35,820 nt of DNA from an uncultured Desulfovibrio sp. (GTDB lineage Bacteria > Desulfobacterota > Desulfovibrionia > Desulfovibrionales > Desulfovibrionaceae): NCBI GenBank assembly GCA_900541395.1, contig UQJT01000028.1:1-35820 (forward strand), given 5' to 3'. Shown in pieces: positions 8,867 to 17,595 of the stretch. The notes beneath the pieces were generated by a model, which made no database searches, was not told where the DNA came from, and worked only from the letters and a program-made list of their open reading frames with translations. A program made the position numbers and the translations under genes. Position 1 is the stretch's first letter. Each line of letters opens with the position of its first letter.

Positions 8867-10447
8867 ATGACGTCCCCGAATCCCGCTCCGACCGGCGGTC
8901 GTCCGCGTCGCGCGGCGCCCCGCCTGCTGCCCCGCTCCCTGTTCGGACAACTGATACTTATCTTCACCGTGGCTTTTCTGGCTTTTCTGGTCATCAGCGC
9001 CCTGCATGCGGCGGAAACCAAACGTTATTATATCCTGCGCGGCCTCATGAGCGATCGGGCGCGGCGCATGGCCGACATGGCCCTGCTGCTCGATACGGCG
9101 GGCGAGGAAGGCCGCGCCGTGCTTATCGGACGTATGAGCACCAAAGGTTTTTCCATTCATATAGAGCCGGAAGCCCCGGTCCTGCCCGCCCCGACCGCGC
9201 ATGTCCGCTGGAAGGAAGGCGAAGACATGCTCGCCTCGCCCGAAAATCTGGACGAAGCGTCGGCCATGTTGGCCCGCCTGCTGGACCGGGCTTTGGCCGA
9301 CATCCGCGCGGATCACAATGTGCCCCCGCTGGAGATGACCCGCCGGAAAGGCAGAGAGGACCACGATATTCCCAAGGTCGCCAAGGCCGTGGTGCGCGAA
9401 GTCAACATCCCCACCACCTGGGAAGAAATAAAGGGCACCTGGCGTCGTTTTCTCGGGCGACGCGGCCCGCACGGGGCGATCCCGCGCATTTATCAGGCCA
9501 CGGTGGTCCTTCCTCTAAGCGACGGGCACTATGTGGTATTCGACGATTCCGCGCCCGGCTTTCCCATGATCCCCGACTTTCCCCTGCGGGGCATACTGCT
9601 GGTGGAAATATTCTTTGTGCTTGTCAGCCTGTTGGCCTTTTACCTCATCGTGCGCCCCCTGCGCCGCCTGGCGCGAGCGGCGGACAATTTCGGCCGCGAC
9701 CTGCCCGGCACCCCGCCCCTGCCCGAAACCGGTCCCCGCGAAGTGCGCGAGGCGGCTCAGGCCTTCAATCGTATGCAACGCCGCATCCGCGACTTCGTGG
9801 ACGAACGGTCCCGCACCCTGGCCGCGGTATCCCACGATTTGCGCACCCCTCTGACCCGTATGCGTCTGCGCGTGGAGCAACTGGATGAAACGCAACGCGC
9901 GCCCCTGCAAAAGGACATGGACGAACTCCAGCAACTCATGGACACCACCATCGATCTGGCCAGGGAGAGTTCAGGCGAAGATTTCGCGCCCGTGGACGTG
10001 GCCGCGTTGCTGGAAAGTCTGGTGGAAGACCGGCAGGACATGGGACAGAACGTCACGCTGGAGAACGCCGGGAGTCTGGACGAAGTGGAGCCGCTGCTGG
10101 CCCGTCCCCTGAGCCTCAAGCGCTGCCTGGGCAATCTGCTGGACAACGCCGTGCGTTACGGGGGCGGGGCCGTGGTGTCCGTGCGCAACAGCCGCGACCA
10201 TCTCGAAATCGTCATCTGCGACAACGGCCCCGGCATCCCCGAAGCGGACCTGACCCGCGTGTTCGAGCCTTTTTACCGGCTGGAGCCCTCGCGTAACCGC
10301 AGCACCGGCGGCAACGGGCTGGGGCTGGCCATCGCCCGCAGCATGGCGCGACAGCACGGGGGCGACATCATTCTGAGCAACCGTCCGGAAGGCGGCCTGT
10401 GCGCGCGCCTTACCTTTCCACGCTCTTCCCGGCGGCCCTCCCGCTGA
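8867..10447 (+). CDS. Sensor histidine kinase, EnvZ-like architecture
   Basis: The 526-residue inner-membrane kinase is the partner of the preceding regulator. It has a first membrane helix near residues 25-45, a periplasmic sensor domain of about 190 residues with no family I recognise, a second helix (about 242-262), a HAMP linker, then the dimerisation domain with phospho-accepting H323 in VSHDLRTPL. The ATPase domain shows the N box (NLLDNAVRYGG), G1 box (DNGPGIP), F box (FEPFYRLE) and G2 box (GNGLGLAIA). The ATG at 8867 has a GGAG 7 bases upstream, overlapping the regulator stop region. A longer frame from 8831 inside the regulator gene is less likely. Confidence 0.93.
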   Translation: MTSPNPAPTGGRPRRAAPRLLPRSLFGQLILIFTVAFLAFLVISALHAAETKRYYILRGLMSDRARRMADMALLLDTAGEEGRAVLIGRMSTKGFSIHIEPEAPVLPAPTAHVRWKEGEDMLASPENLDEASAMLARLLDRALADIRADHNVPPLEMTRRKGREDHDIPKVAKAVVREVNIPTTWEEIKGTWRRFLGRRGPHGAIPRIYQATVVLPLSDGHYVVFDDSAPGFPMIPDFPLRGILLVEIFFVLVSLLAFYLIVRPLRRLARAADNFGRDLPGTPPLPETGPREVREAAQAFNRMQRRIRDFVDERSRTLAAVSHDLRTPLTRMRLRVEQLDETQRAPLQKDMDELQQLMDTTIDLARESSGEDFAPVDVAALLESLVEDRQDMGQNVTLENAGSLDEVEPLLARPLSLKRCLGNLLDNAVRYGGGAVVSVRNSRDHLEIVICDNGPGIPEADLTRVFEPFYRLEPSRNRSTGGNGLGLAIARSMARQHGGDIILSNRPEGGLCARLTFPRSSRRPSR

Positions 10448-10648
10448 TCCGACGCCCGCGCCCTCCTTCGCCCATCCGCCGCATCACGCTGTGCAAGCGG
10501 CGGATCGAGAACGGCTCGGCTGAAATCATACCGGCTCGGGACAACGATGTTCCGTCGCTCCAATTTCACGTCTGAAGCCTCCGCTTGCGTCGTTTTGTAC
10601 CGGTGTTACTTTGTTTCCGTCTCTTATCCCCTTTTTGCGAGGAACGCC

Positions 10649-11962
10649 ATGCGCATCGCCGTCCCGTTTCTGCTCTGCCTGCTGCTGACGCCCGTCGGGT
10701 TGTTCTCGCCCCGCGCGGCTTTCGCCCTTGACGCCTCCAGCCCCCGTATGACACCGGTAGTCAAAGCCGTCAGCCAGGTGGCTCCGGCCGTGGTCAACAT
10801 CACCAGCACTTTGATCGAACGACGGCCCGCCACGCCCTTCGACGCTTTTTTCGGCATGCCGAACCAGCCCTACCGTTCCGAAAGCGTGGGATCGGGCGTC
10901 ATTATCGACGGCGGAGAAGGTCTGGTTCTGACCAACGCCCACGTAGTCAACGGAGCCACGTCCATTTCCGTGCGTCTGCTCGACGGCCGCAGTTTCAGCG
11001 CCGACGTGGTGGGCGCCGAGCCCGATTTCGATATCGCCGTCTTGCGCCTGGACGGAGCGAAAAATCTTCCCGCCGTGCGCATGGCCGATTCTACGGACCT
11101 CATGCCCGGCGAAACCGTTATCGCCATCGGCAATCCCTTCGGCTTTTCCCACACTGTGACCACGGGCGTGATCTCCGCCCTGGACCGCACCATTCAGGCC
11201 GAGGACGGCATGTTCACCGACCTGATTCAGACCGACGCGGCCATCAACCCCGGCAACAGCGGCGGTCCGCTGCTCAATATTCTGGGCGAGCTCATCGGCA
11301 TCAACACAGCCATCGACGCCCGGGGCGAAGGCATAGGGTTTGCCATCCCCATCCACAAAGCCCGCCGTGTGGTGGAGGAAATTCTGGGCAAGGGGCACGT
11401 CACTCCCTCCTGGCTGGCTCTTATCGGCCAGGACGTGGACCCGCGCACGGCCCGCGTGCTGCGCCTGCCCAGCCCCGAAGGTCTGCTGATTACCGAGGTG
11501 CTCGACGGCCCCGCCGCCAAGGCGGGCCTCAAACCCGGCGACGTGGTGCGCGGCCTGGACGGCCATCCGGTGAGCGACCGCGACGTATATCTGTCGCTGC
11601 TGCGCAATCATCAACCGGGCGACGATCTGGCGCTGGAATATTACCGCGACGGCAAAGCGGCCACGGTTACCCTGTCGCCCGCCGTATTCGACGATAAAAC
11701 CGCCGAAAACCTGGCCCAACGCCGTTGGGGCGCCACGGTCAAGGACGGGCGAAACGGCGCGGTGGTCGACTCCGTGCGACCGGGGTCTCCGGCCGAAGGC
11801 CTGGGCCTGGCCAAAGGCGACCTTATCGCGGGCGTGGGCGGTCGCGCCGTGAAGGGCAAAACCGATTATCTCGACGCCTTCCGTCGCGCCTATCTGAACC
11901 AACAGATCCTGTTGCGCGTGGTGCGCGGCAACCGCGTGTACCAGGTGCGCATGGGATTGTAG
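10649..11962 (+). CDS. HtrA/Deg-family periplasmic serine protease
   Basis: The 437-residue protease/chaperone acts on misfolded envelope proteins. A signal peptide covers residues 1-26 (cut after AFA). The trypsin-like domain has the triad H98 (TNAHVV), D128 (DFDIAVL) and S204 (GNSGGP). Two PDZ domains follow, the first around 265-350 (DGPAAKAGLKPGDVV) and the second around 365-435 (SPAEGLGLAKGDLI). I chose the ATG at 10649 because GAGGA lies 6 bases before it and the protein then starts with the signal peptide; the frame is open back to 10547. A DegP-like long linker in the protease domain is not obvious, so DegQ or DegS-like naming would be a guess. It lies 201 bp past the sensor kinase and may be a target of that pair. 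Confidence 0.94.
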   Translation: MRIAVPFLLCLLLTPVGLFSPRAAFALDASSPRMTPVVKAVSQVAPAVVNITSTLIERRPATPFDAFFGMPNQPYRSESVGSGVIIDGGEGLVLTNAHVVNGATSISVRLLDGRSFSADVVGAEPDFDIAVLRLDGAKNLPAVRMADSTDLMPGETVIAIGNPFGFSHTVTTGVISALDRTIQAEDGMFTDLIQTDAAINPGNSGGPLLNILGELIGINTAIDARGEGIGFAIPIHKARRVVEEILGKGHVTPSWLALIGQDVDPRTARVLRLPSPEGLLITEVLDGPAAKAGLKPGDVVRGLDGHPVSDRDVYLSLLRNHQPGDDLALEYYRDGKAATVTLSPAVFDDKTAENLAQRRWGATVKDGRNGAVVDSVRPGSPAEGLGLAKGDLIAGVGGRAVKGKTDYLDAFRRAYLNQQILLRVVRGNRVYQVRMGL

Positions 11963-12132
11963 GCGTCGCCTCGCGGCAGGAGAAAAATCCGGCCTGACGC
12001 CGACGCCCCGCACCCTTGCGGGCAACGGCGAAGACAGCTAGAATACTCGGCTCCGGGGCTCGGCGAAGCGCCCCGCACCGACGAGGCAGCGCGCCGACGC
12101 CGCCCGCCACACGAGCAAAGCAGGAATTTGAC

Positions 12133-13977
12133 ATGGATAATAGGGGAGAGGATCGCCGGAAACGGCCGGAAGGACGTTCGGAATTTTCGCGACCCGCCGG
12201 GGCGCGGGACGATAGACGGCCCGGCGGGTTCGATCGCGGCCGCAAACCCGGCTTTGCGCGCAGCGGCGAAGGCCGCGGTCCCAGGCCGGAACGGAACGAC
12301 AGGAGCTTGGAGCGGCCCCGCGGTCCTCGCAACCGTGAACTGGCCGCCGTGCAGGAAGCGGATGAAGAGCTGCTGCGTCTTGTTATGCGCCGCGCCCGCT
12401 TGCTGGCCAAACTGCGCGTGGGCGATCGTCTGGACCCGGATATGGAAAAAGCTCTGCGCGTTTCGTGGGAGGAAAAGGCCGCGCGTCTGACTCGGGATGC
12501 CCGTCTGGCCCGCGAACTCTTCCGTTTGCTCCAGGCGGTGGAGCCTCTGAGCCGGGTCGAGGAAGAACAGGCATTTTTCAACCTCGCCCCCGTCCACAAA
12601 CCGGTAGCCCTCGATCTGCCCGCCCCTGCCGACGCGGCGGCCGCGCGCTGCTGGATGGCCTTGGCGGCCGCGTCGGGCCGCACCGTCACTCTGGCCCGCG
12701 TGCCTTTGACCGACGCCGTGGTCGACGCCGTCAAAGTCCTTAATCAAATGGGCGGCCGACTGTGGTGGGAAGAAGACGGCGTCATACTCAGCCGGGGCGG
12801 CTCGGGCATGACACGGGGCATGGACAAGGTGCTCCACGTCGGCGACGACGCGCTCAACCTGTGGCTGGTCGTCGCCTTCAGCCTGAACATGCCCAGCCGC
12901 CTCAAAATCACCGGCGGTTCTTCCCTGCGTTTTCTCGACCTCGCGCCGCTGCGCCATTTTCTGCCTGAACTGAGCGCGCGCCTGACCAACGTGGTGCCCG
13001 GCCAAAACGGCCTGCCCATCCGGTTGGAATGCGCGGGCATTCTGCCCGACTCGGTGACCCTGCCCGCCGATCTGCCCCCCGATTTCCTTTCCGCCCTGTT
13101 GTTGGCGGCGCCTTTCCGAGAACGGCCGGGCCGCTTCGTGCTGCCCGAGACCGGCCCCGCCGCCAAGCCGCCGCTCCTGGATACCGTGCTGACGGTATTG
13201 GCCGAAGCCGGGGTCAAAGTGGAACGGGACGACCGCTCCATCACCGTGACGCCGGGGGCTCCCTCCCTGCCCGAAAAACCCGTCCTGCCCATAAACACCC
13301 TTCTGGGCGCGGCTCTGCTGGCCCTGCCCGCCCTGGCCGGAGGCCGGACTCGGTTGGAGGGGCTATGGGCTTCGACACGCTCCGCCGCGCTGGCCGAACG
13401 CCTGTTGAACCGAGCAGGGTTGGAAGTCCTGACGGATGCGGAGGGTATCCATTCCACCAGGCTGGAAAACGCAACGCCCCAGGCGCTCGACGCCGAGGAA
13501 CTGAGCGCCGTGGGCGACGAGGCGCCGGAATTGTTGCCTCTGGCCGTTCTGCTGGCAGCCCGGGCCGCCCGCAACGGACAAACGGTCAACCTGGCCGCCG
13601 TGCCGGAGGCCGAAACCGAAACGCGCGACGCTTTTCTGGCCCGCCTGGGGCTGGTTCCGGATGAACGGGGCGACCTGAAGGCCCGCGAGGAAACCGGGGA
13701 TACGCCGCCGCTTCCCGCCTGGCTGGCCCCCAGCGCGCCGTGGGCCGTGGCCCTGGCCTTGGGCGCGTTTCTCCGGCCCAATCTGCGCCTGGGCAATCCC
13801 GGCGTACTGACCGACCTGTTCCCGGCCTTCTGGACTCTGTACAACACCCTGCCCACGCCCGAACTCGGGCGCAAGAAAGCGGAGCCTGTCGATGTCAAAC
13901 CCGCAAGACGCCGTATTATCGCTCAAGGAGTCTATGGAGACCTTCCTCCAGAGTCCCCTGCCGGAGACGATAACTGA
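12133..13977 (+). CDS. EPSP-synthase-like pseudoenzyme with chorismate-mutase-like N-terminal domain
   Basis: The 614-residue protein has three parts. Residues 1-68 are Arg/Gly/Pro/Asp-rich and probably disordered. Residues 70-145 are helical and resemble an AroQ chorismate mutase start (ADEELLRLVMRRARLLAKL). Residues 158-600 follow the EPSP synthase (AroA) pattern: DAVKVLNQMGGRL, GGSSLRFLDLAPLRHFLPEL, PPDFLSALLLAAP, LDTVLTVLAEAGVKVE and a final LFPAFWTLYNTL. The canonical catalytic GDKS-x-S-x-R motif is replaced by APADAAAARCW at about 164-174, so normal EPSP synthase chemistry looks impossible. The ATG at 12133 has an AGGA Shine-Dalgarno; the frame is open to 12016. True AroA is expected elsewhere. 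The role is unknown; a regulatory or RNA-binding role for the basic tail is speculation. Confidence 0.7.
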   Translation: MDNRGEDRRKRPEGRSEFSRPAGARDDRRPGGFDRGRKPGFARSGEGRGPRPERNDRSLERPRGPRNRELAAVQEADEELLRLVMRRARLLAKLRVGDRLDPDMEKALRVSWEEKAARLTRDARLARELFRLLQAVEPLSRVEEEQAFFNLAPVHKPVALDLPAPADAAAARCWMALAAASGRTVTLARVPLTDAVVDAVKVLNQMGGRLWWEEDGVILSRGGSGMTRGMDKVLHVGDDALNLWLVVAFSLNMPSRLKITGGSSLRFLDLAPLRHFLPELSARLTNVVPGQNGLPIRLECAGILPDSVTLPADLPPDFLSALLLAAPFRERPGRFVLPETGPAAKPPLLDTVLTVLAEAGVKVERDDRSITVTPGAPSLPEKPVLPINTLLGAALLALPALAGGRTRLEGLWASTRSAALAERLLNRAGLEVLTDAEGIHSTRLENATPQALDAEELSAVGDEAPELLPLAVLLAARAARNGQTVNLAAVPEAETETRDAFLARLGLVPDERGDLKAREETGDTPPLPAWLAPSAPWAVALALGAFLRPNLRLGNPGVLTDLFPAFWTLYNTLPTPELGRKKAEPVDVKPARRRIIAQGVYGDLPPESPAGDDN

Positions 13978-14188
13978 ACTGGAAGACCAAATCGCGCTGA
14001 TTGAAAAGGCACAGGCCCAGTGCGTGCGGACCATACGCGATCTTATGGAACGCGAGGATCCCTTGCACGGCATCGCCTTTCCGGCGGAAATCCACGAATT
14101 GCATCAGCAAAAAAATATGCTGGAAACACACAAGGAATTCCGCAAAGTCCGCATCCGGCGACTGCGTTTTCAGGAAAACGGCGACTGA
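13892..14188 (+). CDS. Small helical (coiled-coil) protein of unknown function
   Basis: The 98-residue soluble protein is almost all predicted helix, with heptad-like stretches (TITELEDQIALIEKAQAQCV and EIHELHQQKNMLETHKEF), so a dimerising coiled coil is likely. I do not recognise a family. It starts inside the end of the EPSP-like gene in another frame (86-bp overlap), with GGAG 7 bases before the ATG. A second possible start at 13934 has AAGGAG at a very short spacing, so the N-terminus is uncertain. The overlap implies translational coupling with the upstream gene. Confidence 0.65.
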   Translation: MSNPQDAVLSLKESMETFLQSPLPETITELEDQIALIEKAQAQCVRTIRDLMEREDPLHGIAFPAEIHELHQQKNMLETHKEFRKVRIRRLRFQENGD

Positions 14189-14251
14189 CCCCGCCGTCCG
14201 ACGACGATTGCGATTGCCGCCGGACGCGCCCAACCTCAACCCATCCGTATC

Positions 14252-14941
14252 ATGCTGCCAGAAAAACCCGTGTGTAAACAATGCGGCACCTGCTGTCGCA
14301 AAGGCGGACCGGCCCTGCACCGTCAGGATGAGACACTGTTCCGCGAAGGCCTGTTGCGGGCTCAGGACCTGTGCGCATTCCGCGCCGGCGAACTGGTGCG
14401 CGACGAAAATGAAGGCCGCATCGTGCCTCTTCCTCAGGAAATCGTCAAAATCGCTCCTCCGGCCGGTTCCCGCCCCGACGACTGGACCTGTCGCTTCCTC
14501 ATGGGGACCAACAGTTGCTTCCTGTACGGCAAACACCCTGCCGAATGCCGGGCGCTGTTCTGCCAAGCGCCGGAGGCCCTGTTGTCCATGAGCGGCGAAG
14601 ACCGCCTGGACCGTCGGGCCGTGTGCGAACTCATCAAGGCTCCGGCCTGGTGGAGCGAACTCATGGACGCCCACGACGAACGCTGCGACTATGCGCATCT
14701 GACCGAACTGGCTCCGGCCCTGAACGAGGACGAGACCGCCCGCCGCGAATTTCTGGAAATTGTGGAATACGACCGAGCCTTCCGCGAGCTGGTGGCGGAC
14801 AAACAGGCCGCCTTGCCTCTGGAACTGGATTTTCTGTTCGGCCGCCCGCTGCTGCGCACGGTGGTCATGTACGGCCTGGACGCCCGCCCCGCCCCGGACG
14901 GCGGCATCATGCTGGTGCAAACCACAAAGGCCGCCCTGTAG
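14252..14941 (+). CDS. YkgJ-family cysteine-cluster (CxxCxxCC) protein
   Basis: The 229-residue cytoplasmic protein opens with C8-x2-C11-x2-CC (14-15), followed by further cysteines in DDWTCRFL, SCFLYGKHP and the hallmark ECRALFC. This set defines the YkgJ / zinc- or iron-chelating domain family (PF03692), whose members are thought to bind Fe-S or Zn and whose function is mostly unknown. The C-terminal half (about 120-229) is not typical of the family and is unrecognised. No clear Shine-Dalgarno precedes the ATG at 14252; a GTG at 14270 would remove six residues but keep the motif. It lies 63 bp past the small coiled-coil gene in the same direction, followed by hldD. Confidence 0.8.
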   Translation: MLPEKPVCKQCGTCCRKGGPALHRQDETLFREGLLRAQDLCAFRAGELVRDENEGRIVPLPQEIVKIAPPAGSRPDDWTCRFLMGTNSCFLYGKHPAECRALFCQAPEALLSMSGEDRLDRRAVCELIKAPAWWSELMDAHDERCDYAHLTELAPALNEDETARREFLEIVEYDRAFRELVADKQAALPLELDFLFGRPLLRTVVMYGLDARPAPDGGIMLVQTTKAAL

Positions 14942-15002
14942 GTCTGCCGTCCATCCTGATACGCCAGCCGCGCCGTCGTTCCGGCGCGCAAAGGAAATCG
15001 CC

Positions 15003-15980
15003 ATGTATATCGTCACCGGAGGCGCGGGCATGATCGGCAGCGCCGTGGTATGGGAACTGAATCGCCGCGGCGTGGACGACATCCTCATCGTGGACAATCT
15101 GGCCTCTACCGATAAATGGAAGAACCTCGTTCACCTGCGCTATACGGACTACATTCACCGCGACGCCTTCATCGCGGGCCTGCGCCGGGACGAATGGCTC
15201 GACGGCGTGGAGGCCGTCATCCACATGGGCGCCTGCTCCTCCACCACGGAGCGGGACGCCGACTTTCTGATGGCCAATAATTTCCACTATTCGCGCGATC
15301 TGTGCCGACACGCCCTGCACGCGGGCGCGCGCTTCATCAACGCCAGCAGCGCGGCAACTTACGGCGACGGCAACCTGGGCTTTTCCGACTCGCTGGAACT
15401 TATGCCCCGGCTGCGCCCCCTCAACATGTACGGCTACTCCAAAAAATTATTCGATCTGTGGGCCGTGCGCGAAGGGGCCATCCAGGATTTGGTCAGCCTC
15501 AAATTTTTTAACGTTTACGGTCCTAACGAATATCACAAAGGAAACATGCGCAGCGTGGTGTGCAAGGCCGTGCCCCAGATTGAGGAAAGCGGCACGCTCA
15601 AACTCTTCCGCTCCGACCGGCCCGACTACGAAGACGGCGGCCAGAAGCGAGACTTCGTGTACGTCAAGGACTGCGCCGAACTTATCCTGTGGTTTGTGGA
15701 ACACCAGGACGTAAACGGCATCTTCAACGTGGGGACCGGTCGGGCCCGCACCTGGAACGACCTGGCCCGCGCCGTATTCACGGCTATGGACCGGGAGCCG
15801 TCCATCGAATACATCGACATGCCCGACACCCTCAAGGGCAAATATCAGTACTTCACTCAGGCCGACATGGGCTGGATGGAACGCGTAGGGTGCGACTTCC
15901 GTTTCCGCAGCCTGGAAGAAGGCGTCGACGACTACGTGCGCCACTACCTCACCGCCTCCAACCCCTATCTGGAAAGTTGA
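15003..15980 (+). CDS. hldD: ADP-L-glycero-D-manno-heptose 6-epimerase
   Basis: The 325-residue short-chain dehydrogenase-type epimerase makes ADP-L-glycero-D-manno-heptose for the LPS inner core. The Rossmann motif TGGAGMIGS is at 5-13. The HMGACSSTTE segment (74-83) and the ASSAATYG strand are diagnostic of HldD. The catalytic pair Y143-x3-K147 sits in YGYSK, and KFFNVYGPNEYHKG follows. The frame is open upstream to 14760, but the ATG at 15003 has AAGGA 7 bases before it and starts directly at the first beta strand. With waaA across the next gene, this points to an LPS with a heptose/Kdo core. Confidence 0.95.
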   Translation: MYIVTGGAGMIGSAVVWELNRRGVDDILIVDNLASTDKWKNLVHLRYTDYIHRDAFIAGLRRDEWLDGVEAVIHMGACSSTTERDADFLMANNFHYSRDLCRHALHAGARFINASSAATYGDGNLGFSDSLELMPRLRPLNMYGYSKKLFDLWAVREGAIQDLVSLKFFNVYGPNEYHKGNMRSVVCKAVPQIEESGTLKLFRSDRPDYEDGGQKRDFVYVKDCAELILWFVEHQDVNGIFNVGTGRARTWNDLARAVFTAMDREPSIEYIDMPDTLKGKYQYFTQADMGWMERVGCDFRFRSLEEGVDDYVRHYLTASNPYLES

Positions 15981-16019
15981 AGAGCGGGGCTCTGCCCTTA
16001 TAATATTCGAGCGATTTTG

Positions 16020-16120
16020 CTTTGAAATCTGCCGTGTTATAATTTACGGCCTATAGTTGGCGCCGGTAAGCGCGGCATGGATAAGTCTCGCTGCGCGCGG
16101 CTCCGCAGAGCATTTCAAAG
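16020..16120. repeat. Structured convergent intergenic region with inverted repeat
   Basis: Between the convergent hldD and trkA genes a 9-bp inverted repeat (16020-16028 and 16112-16120) encloses about 80 bp with an internal GC hairpin (CTGCG/CGCAG near 16091-16107). Neither strand has a classical stem plus T-run, so a bidirectional terminator is only a possibility. Confidence 0.3.
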
Positions 16121-16130
16121 TGAAAACCTT

Positions 16131-17591
16131 CTATTGAGAGGGGGAGATGCCGGAATCGGCTGCGGCAAGGTTCGGCCCCACGGCGGCCAACAGAGGCTCA
16201 AGTTTGTTGATGGCCGGACGGGTGCCGAGCAGAATGACATGGTCGAGGGGGGCGAGGACGGTGCCGCCGTCGGGAATAAACACGCCCGTTTTAGGTTCGG
16301 AGGAACGCAGCACGGCCAGAAGCAGGACGTTGCGGGGAAGTTCCAGGGCGCGCACAGGCTTGCCGAGCAGGGGCGAGCCCTCGGGAAGTTGGGCCTCCAG
16401 CACCTCGGCGGCCTCGCCGCCCACGCTGGCCGAGGCCACCACCCGGCCCCGCCGGATATAGTTGAGAAAACCGTTGACCGCCGCCACCCGGGCGCTGACG
16501 CTGTGGTCAATGCCGATAAGCTCCATCAGCGACAGGTAGGCAGCCTTGTTGACGCTGGCCACGGTATCGCGCACGCCCAAGGATTTGGCCAGCAGGCAGG
16601 ACAGAATGTTGGTCTCCTCGTCGCCGGTGACGGCGGCCACCACATCCATCTTGCCCACGTTTTCTTCTTCCAGCAGGGCCTTATCCGTGCCGTCGCCGTG
16701 CAGAACAAGGGTGCCGTCCAAAATGTCGGCCAGTTCTTCGCAGCGGGCCGCGTCGCGTTCGATGAGCTTGACGTCCACCCCCTTGTCTTCAAAAAGGCGG
16801 GCCAGCAACATGCCGATGTTGCCGCCGCCGATGATGCAGGCCGTATTGAAAAAACCTCTGGTCCGCCCCAGAGCGCGCAGCAGGGAGCGTTGGGCTTCGA
16901 CCCGGTAGACGAAATACACCGTATCGCCGGAGTGGATGGCTTCGCCTCCGTCGGGGATAATAAGCGCATCCTTGCGCAGGATGCAGGCCACCATGATGCC
17001 GTCGTCGCCCACCAACTCACGGAAGCGCATCAGGGGCCGATCCACAAAAGGCGCCTGCTCCACCTTGTATTCCACCATGCGGATACGGCCGTCCGCAAAC
17101 TGGGCGTAGTCCAACGCGCCGGGCAGGGACAGCAGGCGATCGATGGTGCGCACCACTTCCTCGTCCGGATTGACCATCATGCGGATATTGAGTCCGTCGG
17201 AGCCGAGCAGCCCCGGATACCGGGCGTATTCCGGATTGCGGATGCGGGCCAGCTTGACCGCCGCCGGAGCCAGGGCGTTGGCGAACATGCAGGACACCAG
17301 ATTGATTTCGTCCCGGTCCGTAACGGCGAGGAAATACCCCGCCCCCTCTACGCCCGCCTCCTGAAGCACCGACGGCGACGAGCCCGATCCGGTCACGGTT
17401 TGGACGTCCATAGCGTCCTGTATTTCACTCAGGCGCTCCGGATCGAGATCGACGACCACCACTTCCTTGCCGTCCTGGGCCAGACGCTTGGCAATGCGGA
17501 ATCCCACTTCACCCGCGCCCACCAGCACCACCCGGACGCGGGCGGCCGGGGCGACCGGCTCTTTAAAAAAGCGGGAAAACAATGTCCCCAT
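16131..17591 (-). CDS. trkA: TrkA-type potassium uptake regulator
   Basis: The 486-residue cytoplasmic protein has two RCK repeats, each a NAD-binding Rossmann domain (VVLVGAGEVGFRIAKRL near residues 21-37; IIGGGNIGMLLARL around 240-255) followed by a TrkA-C domain. It gates a TrkH/G membrane subunit for K+ uptake, which is not in the window. I chose the ATG at 17591, 4 bp past the waaA stop, because GGAG is 7 bases upstream and the first Rossmann strand follows; the frame extends to 17651 inside waaA. Tight spacing implies a waaA-trkA operon. Length fits full two-repeat TrkA. Confidence 0.94.
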   Translation of the reverse strand: MGTLFSRFFKEPVAPAARVRVVLVGAGEVGFRIAKRLAQDGKEVVVVDLDPERLSEIQDAMDVQTVTGSGSSPSVLQEAGVEGAGYFLAVTDRDEINLVSCMFANALAPAAVKLARIRNPEYARYPGLLGSDGLNIRMMVNPDEEVVRTIDRLLSLPGALDYAQFADGRIRMVEYKVEQAPFVDRPLMRFRELVGDDGIMVACILRKDALIIPDGGEAIHSGDTVYFVYRVEAQRSLLRALGRTRGFFNTACIIGGGNIGMLLARLFEDKGVDVKLIERDAARCEELADILDGTLVLHGDGTDKALLEEENVGKMDVVAAVTGDEETNILSCLLAKSLGVRDTVASVNKAAYLSLMELIGIDHSVSARVAAVNGFLNYIRRGRVVASASVGGEAAEVLEAQLPEGSPLLGKPVRALELPRNVLLLAVLRSSEPKTGVFIPDGGTVLAPLDHVILLGTRPAINKLEPLLAAVGPNLAAADSGISPSQ

Positions 17592-17595
17592 GAGT

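Noticed and set aside
12016..12132. N-terminal extension of the EPSP-like protein
   Set aside because: The extra 39 residues lack a ribosome site, while AGGA sits properly before the ATG at 12133.
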